Assembly: GCF_030936135.1 (NCBI RefSeq)
Contig: NC_082596.1
Coordinates: forward strand, 660,605 to 724,604
Direction: 5' to 3'
DNA length: 64,000 bases
Origin: Gavia stellata
Taxonomy: Eukaryota > Chordata > Aves > Gaviiformes > Gaviidae
Shown here: positions 59,051 to 64,000 of the stretch, piece after piece
How positions within the stretch are numbered: position 1 is the first letter of the stretch
Layout: every line of letters begins with the position of its first letter
Translations under genes and position numbers: made by a program
Notes under the pieces: model-generated
Database searches by the model: none
Seen by the model: the letters and a program-made list of their open reading frames with translations, nothing else
What the model was told of the DNA's origin: nothing

Positions 59051-61602
59051 TTACGATCGCTATATTCAGTCATACCAGGAGTCCCTCCAGCTCCATACTT
59101 GTTTTCTCCCTGTGGCCAGTGGCTTAGAGAGAACCATGGGATCATTTTGCTTTTGCATCAAATTTATTTCTTCACTGGTACTATTTTTCCTGCTTATTCA
59201 TGAATACATTGACTGCCACAAACCCTTAGGGAAGTGAAGTGACTCCTCTTACTCTAAAAACTACCCCACTTAGCCTTCCCCCTATGTTTCCTGACCTACC
59301 TTTCGAGCCACAAATTGTGGGATGGTGGAAAGGTGTTCTGACAAAAAGTATTGCATGCCTGTCCTGTTTGTACATACTTTCTCTAACCATCCTAAAACAT
59401 CCTGTGGGAAGGAGTTCTGCAGAGTAAGTAAAATTGAGAAAAAGTGTTTCCTGGTGTTCAATTTGAACCCACTACCTGCTAGTTTAATTTTATGCCCTTT
59501 TAGTTCTTGTACTGGAGGAGAAAATGGACAGCTGTCCCTGGTCATATTTTGTAGATGTCTTCTCTAGACTAAAGAATAATAGTTCAGGTTTATAGTAGCC
59601 TTTTTCAAGATGTGAGGAATGAGACTTTCATATCCACAACACATTCAGAATGTGAGTTCCCTCTGAATCTGTGCAGTGGTGTTGTTTTCTGTGTTCCTTT
59701 CCTAATAATGCTTAGCATTAGCTGACACTTTTCCTTTAAAGGTCCATCTTCTCCTTCTTGATTTATAACAGTATTGAAATAATTAATCAATAAAATATAA
59801 AATTAAGGTTGTTTCACCACTTTATCAACATTATATTCCCTCTGCCATTTTGATTGTCCAGTCAGTATCATAATGTTCTGCTTCTTCATTGTTTTTTGTG
59901 TTCGTAGTTTTCTCTCATCATTACTGTTCTGAGCAGGCCAGTGTTATGAGCAGTTTGCTGTCTGCATGACCGTTCTTCCCCTTTATGGATTATATCTGAA
60001 TATGTTGGTCTCATATCCAAGAATGAATGGAACTCTGTGAGCATTTCCTTAAAATGAAAGGGTAAAGATACTACTACAATACTTAAGAGCAGGTACATAG
60101 GTGACTTGAGTGCACCAAATGGAGGTATGTAGTGGACTGCTTTTTATTTTAAGAGAAAAAAGAATGAGAATTAGAGTGGGACGATAAATCTAGACAATTC
60201 AGACTACAAATAAGGCTACATGTGTGGACTATAAAGACGATTATCTATTGGAATACTTCGCACAGGGACCTGTTAGATTCAATTGCTATCTTTATATTTA
60301 GACCATTTTTTTTCCTGTTGTATCTTGCAGCTCTACTAGGAGTTATAGTTTGAAGCAGGAGTAACTTGTGGGAGTTTGAAGCAGGAGTAACATAGCACTG
60401 ATCTGTGCTATGCAGGTAGTCAGATAAGAAAGTCCACTTAGGCTTTGTCTTGAAACTATTCTAGCTTTATACTTAAGAGCTATTAATGAGAGTGATAGTA
60501 TGGGCCTTTTTTCTTCCTCCCACATCCATGGCAATCCCTTCCATTTTGGGAGCAAAAATGCTGGATGGCAATGACAATAGCAGCCACTTTCACCCTCTAT
60601 ACTCACACTTCCTATTAACGTACCTTTGCATGAGGACAATGACGCTCTTTTCATTATGAAGAAGCCTCTGTTGGCATGTCAGTGCTGAGGCCCCAGGAAA
60701 AGTATGTCCGAGCATTGACATTAACTGAGGCTCAGAAGCCAAAGTGCTTTGGAGTTCTTTGCAGATCAGTAGGATATTATTTATTGAGTTGTATTTGTAG
60801 CAAGCTTTTCTTCCAAAAATTGATTAAAATAAAATTTGTCTTTAGTCTCAAATAATAGGTTCCCTACAGACAATTGTCAAATATTGAATATGAGCCCCTT
60901 CAGCTCAGATTTCTCCCAACATCAAGAGATCAAAGAAGCAATCATGTCCCTCATTTCTTATTTCTTCATGGCTCTCATGAAGCCTTGTATGACTTCTGAC
61001 CCTCTTATAACAGCAGGATACCCTTATACTTGCCTGCATTCCACTCATACCCTGCTTCTATTCATATGCTGAGGTGATTATAACACTCAATTTATAAGGA
61101 TTCAGAAGTGTGCGTTTGTATACATGCATATGCTTTTTAGTTTAGTGCCGTATTACACGCAGTGAATAATTTTTGTAGCATTTGGAAATGAATTTTAATG
61201 GAGTCCAGATAATAACCAGCAGAATTGTTCCTTGGGGGGGTAGAAGGAGCTTTAAAACAAAAGACAAATTTAAGCTTAGCAATCGGCAGCCTAAAAAAGA
61301 AGGCTGGGCATTCTGTTAGATGCATCATCCTTGTTCATCACAGTGCTGCCCAATTTGATTTGTTCCTTATTTTGCCCTGAAACATTTAACTGTGTTAAAG
61401 TAATGCTTAAGCGATTACTGCCTTTGCCTAATTTAAGGCTCCCCATCCATTCGCAATGAACTTTCTCCAACATTACTCCATGTGCTTTGAATCTCTTCCC
61501 TTTTGATTTTGCCATCATGAACCCCCAACTCTCACCATTTATGAGGAAGGATGTGTCACTGGAGTGAAACTGCTCTCATTGTTGGTTATTCTTTTCTTAC
61601 AG
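59051..61602 (+). other. FAM83H: FAM83H intron 1 (main part)
   Basis: It has an old CR1-like 3' region on the - strand at about 59390-59600 (GTGTTCAATTTGAACCCACT, then TTTAGTTCTTGTACTGG). The rest is AT-rich without supported features. It ends with the strong acceptor TTATTCTTTTCTTACAG. Confidence 0.55.
59390..59600 (-). repeat. Old CR1-like LINE 3' region
   Basis: The sequence TTCCTGGTGTTCAATTTGAA, followed by a TGCCCTTTTAGTTCTTGTACT-type phrase and TCTTCTCTAGACTAAAGAAT, follows the order of landmarks in CR1 3' regions read backwards. It is much diverged. Confidence 0.55.
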
Positions 61603-62063
61603 CTCTCCCTCCCCTCATGGCTCGTCGATCTCAAAGCTCCTCACAGGGGGACAATCCCCTTGACCCTAATTATCTTCCTCCCCATTACAAGGAGTATTAC
61701 CGCTTAGCTCTGGATGTGCTTACTGAAGAGGGCAAAGAAAGTTACCAACGCTTCCTGGCAGAGGAAGCAGCCCCTGATTTTCTTTGCAACTCAGAGGTGG
61801 ATCACATCATACAGAATCTCCAGAAACCCCAGTACGCCAATCAGGAAGGTAGCACAGACACCGCAGGTGACAATGACATGGATGGATCCTCTGGGACTTA
61901 CTGGCCCATGAACTCGGACCTTGCTGTTCCTGAGCTTGACCTGGGCTGGCCAATGGTCTTTGGGTTCAGGGGAACAGAGGTGACAACCCTTGTGCAACCA
62001 CCACCCCCGGACAATCCCAGCATTAAGGAGGAGGCTCGCAGAATGATTCGAGCAGCTCAACAG
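61603..62063 (+). CDS. FAM83H: FAM83H first coding exon
   Basis: The acceptor is TTCTTTTCTTACAG, with 14 nt of 5' UTR and then ATG at 61617 in the context CCCCTCATGG. I chose this ATG because human FAM83H begins with the same MARRSQSSSQGDNPL. The frame is open further upstream, but only through the intron. There are 149 codons, and the donor is CAACAG|GTGAGA in phase 0. Confidence 0.96.
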
Positions 62064-63805
62064 GTGAGACAGTGAAAGGCCCAACTAGAGCAGAGATAAA
62101 TTGTATGTGTGCGAAAGATGAATCGGAATGCATCAGGTCCTCTGCTAGTTCCCTTAACTTTGCTCCTAGGACCTGACAGAGGGGAAGGATGATTCTAAAA
62201 ATACCGTTGACTGCATCAAAGCTGTCCTCTGCTATTTCCCTTAATTTTGCTTCTAGGACCTGACAGAGGGGAAGGATGATTCTAAAACTACCGTTGACTG
62301 CATCAAAGCTAGCCTCTGCTCTCTGGTCTCATGGAAAAATATGTAAGGCCATGCTAAAACACGCCCAGAGTTCACAGATTCACAGAACAGTTGAGGTTGA
62401 AAGGGACCTGTGGATACGGTCTAGTCCAGCCCCCCTGCTTACAGCAGGGTCGATTAGAGAGGGTTACTTAGGACATGACCTTGAGTATCTCCAAGGATGG
62501 AAACTCCACAACCTTTCTGGGCAACCTGTTCCAGTGTTCAATCACCCTTACGGTAAAAGAGGTTTTTCTTACGTTTAACTGGAATTTCCCATATTTCAAT
62601 TTGTGTCTTGTGTCTGGTCCTTTCACTGGGTACCACTGAGAAGAGTTTGGGTCCATATTCCTTACGCCCTTCCATCAGGTATTTATACTCACTGATAAAA
62701 TAAGAGTTGGGAAGGAGAGGAAGATAGAGCTTTGAAGCTACTTCCCGTATTATCAGCATATGATGCAGCTATATAGTGGCTGACTGAACACTGGCCAGGA
62801 AGTTATCCAAAAATGGCATGGGTATGTTGGAGGGGGTGAGCAGGTAGTGGCCAAGCAGCTCAATACAACCTTCCAGTGTGGTTACGTGACCAAAAAAATA
62901 CCTGGTATTATTGGATTAATGAGTAAGGGAACGCACAGTGGCAGTGAGGTTTTTCCCTCACCTCTCACCCTCATATACAGAATATGCACCTTAGATAGCA
63001 ATTCTGTTTCCAGTTCTGGGGCCCACAATGTTTAAAGGAACCTTTAAATGGGAAGATTCCTGTTTAAAAAGGAAGTTGGAATGGAGACGGTGGAGCAGTG
63101 CAGCTTTGTAATGTGAGGTGCTGGGGAATGTGATCAGTCAGGGCACAGATTGCTGATGTCTGTCTTGCATTCTTTTCCTAGGTGGTAGCCATAGTGATGG
63201 ACATTTTCACTGATGTGGATCTGCTGTTTGAGGTGTTGGATGCTGCTGCTCGCAGAGTGCCTGTGTACATCTTGCTGGATGAAATGAACTCTCAACTTTT
63301 CCTTGATACAGCTGCTAAATGCAGAGTCAATCTTAACTATGTGGAGGTGAGCAAACCGAAGACCTGCCCTGCCCCTAATTCACATCCTGAGGGGGATATA
63401 TCCTGGGACACGGAGGGCTTTTATGACAGTAAAAACCTGAGAAAGGGGAAAATGGGCCAGAGCCTAGTGAAAGATGAGTATGAAGAAACAATACAGGGCT
63501 GAAGGCTGGGGACACACTAATAAACGGGTTTATCTATCCATTGTGTATGCAGATAGAATCACTAGAGCTGAAGTATAAAAATGGTGGCAGGATGGAAGTT
63601 AAAAGAGCAAGGGGAAGAAGGAGGGGCAGGGGAAGGAAGTAACAGCTTCCAACTGAGTCAGTGCCTTGTCTGGTTTGCAGTTCCTAAGGGTGAGGACAGT
63701 TTCTGGCCCAACCTACTACTGCCGCACAGGGATGTCCTTCAAAGGCCATGTGAAAGAGAAATTCCTCTTGGTGGACTGCATGGTGGTGCTGAGTGGCAAC
63801 TACAG
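61617..63805 (+). CDS. FAM83H: FAM83H, N-terminal DUF1669 domain (first 3 coding exons, gene continues)
   Basis: FAM83H is a cytoplasmic scaffold that binds casein kinase 1 through its DUF1669 domain and affects keratin filaments. Truncations in human cause hypocalcified amelogenesis imperfecta. Coding exons here are 61617-62063, 63182-63346 and 63681-63805, all with GT-AG and matching phase, giving 245 codons plus two bases. The start MARRSQSSSQGDNPL and DGSSGTYWP, FRGTEVTTLVQPPPPD, ARRVPVYILLDEMN, GPTYYCRTGMSFKGHVKEKF and LLVDCMVV match human FAM83H closely. The PLD-like motif reads K229-x-K231-x4-D236, lacking the catalytic His, as expected of a pseudo-PLD. D236 falls at the same number as the human residue needed for CK1 binding. 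The large last exon lies beyond the window. Confidence 0.97.
62138..62320 (+). repeat. 87-bp tandem duplication in FAM83H intron 2
   Basis: There are about 2.1 copies. The landmark CTAGGACCTGACAGAGGGGA recurs at 62166 and 62253, and TCCTCTGCTA recurs at 62138 and 62225. Copies differ by a few bases. Each unit carries an acceptor-like pyrimidine tract plus TAG. Confidence 0.92.
62370..62700 (-). repeat. CR1 LINE 3' region, FAM83H intron 2
   Basis: It has a TTCACAGATTCACAGAACAG tail, GTTGAAAGGGACCTGTGGAT, GGGCAACCTGTTCCAGTGTT and a TTTCACTGGGTACC landmark, in the order of a reversed CR1 3' region. It is an older copy with decayed octamers. Confidence 0.9.
63182..63346 (+). CDS. FAM83H: FAM83H second coding exon
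   Basis: There are 55 codons in phase 0 at both ends, with acceptor TTCTTTTCCTAG and donor GTGGAG|GTGAGC. The peptide VVAIVMDIFTDVDLLFEVLD, then AARRVPVYILLDEMNSQLF, is the core of the DUF1669 fold. Confidence 0.97.
63681..63805 (+). CDS. FAM83H: FAM83H third coding exon
   Basis: The acceptor is TCTGGTTTGCAG and the donor is CTACAG|GTGAGA, ending in phase 2. It carries RTVSGPTYYCRTGMSFKG, the pseudo-HKD segment HVKEKFLLVD (residues 227-236) and VVLSGNY. The next exon should begin with a base completing Ser. Confidence 0.96.
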
Positions 63806-64000
63806 GTGAGAAGCCCTGCAATGTTACATGTCCCAGTTTCAGTGAGAAAGAGGCTGGTTAATTGGTAAAGGAGTGCTTCGGCACTTCCAAATGAATGAAA
63901 GCTTTTCTCACTGAAGAATACTGAGCAGCAATTTTCAGGAAAAATACACCATTTTGCAACTGAGGTAGATGCACCAATTAAACAAGCCCTCAAGCCCAGA
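63806..64000 (+). other. FAM83H: FAM83H intron 3, start
   Basis: It begins with GTGAGAAGC and runs to the window edge. Nothing else is visible. Confidence 0.85.

Noticed and set aside
1-64000. CRISPR arrays, bacterial operons, ribosomal RNA or tRNA genes, intact endogenous viruses
   Set aside because: None seen by eye. The window is ordinary vertebrate DNA. A tRNAscan-SE and an LTR search would be needed to exclude small or decayed copies.

Overview
The window is vertebrate nuclear DNA, almost certainly from a bird. Genes are split into short exons with GT-AG introns, and the dominant interspersed repeat is the CR1 LINE, seen in about a dozen pieces. Several pieces have the avian-type 3' end, in which a CAGAATCA-like octamer tail is followed by GGTTGGAAGGGACC or GGTTGGAAAAGACC. 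I cannot name the species; CR1 alone would also allow a crocodilian or turtle.

Left end (1-13.7 kb): the last eight coding exons and the 3' UTR of SCRIB (Scribble planar cell polarity protein) on the + strand. All splice phases agree, and the exons give a 223-residue C-terminal tail. The tail carries two in-frame microexons of 24 and 15 nt. An AATAAA signal lies at 13679.

Right end (61.6-64 kb): the first three coding exons of FAM83H on the + strand, 245 codons of the DUF1669 scaffold domain. The gene runs out of the window. Its noncoding first exon probably lies in the CpG island at 58.3-58.8 kb. SCRIB followed by FAM83H in the same direction matches the human 8q24.3 arrangement, so this is conserved synteny.

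Middle (14-58 kb): no gene I can name. On the - strand there is a chain of exon-like segments between 36.9 and 15.8 kb with good acceptors, mostly good donors, open frames and largely compatible phases. I read this as an unrecognised multi-exon protein gene converging on SCRIB. In mammals IQANK1 lies between SCRIB and FAM83H, but these segments do not look like IQ, ankyrin or IQANK1 sequence. This is the most interesting item in the window. Two further CpG islands, at 30.2-30.9 kb and 39.9-40.6 kb, mark likely promoters with no assigned gene.

Repeats: CR1 copies occur in both orientations. Four reverse-transcriptase fragments are retained, and each has a differently damaged catalytic motif. 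There are also several simple repeats, a 53-bp and an 87-bp tandem duplication, and a degenerate GC-rich minisatellite-like stretch near 32.5 kb. The remaining intergenic DNA is AT-rich, with no gene I could support.
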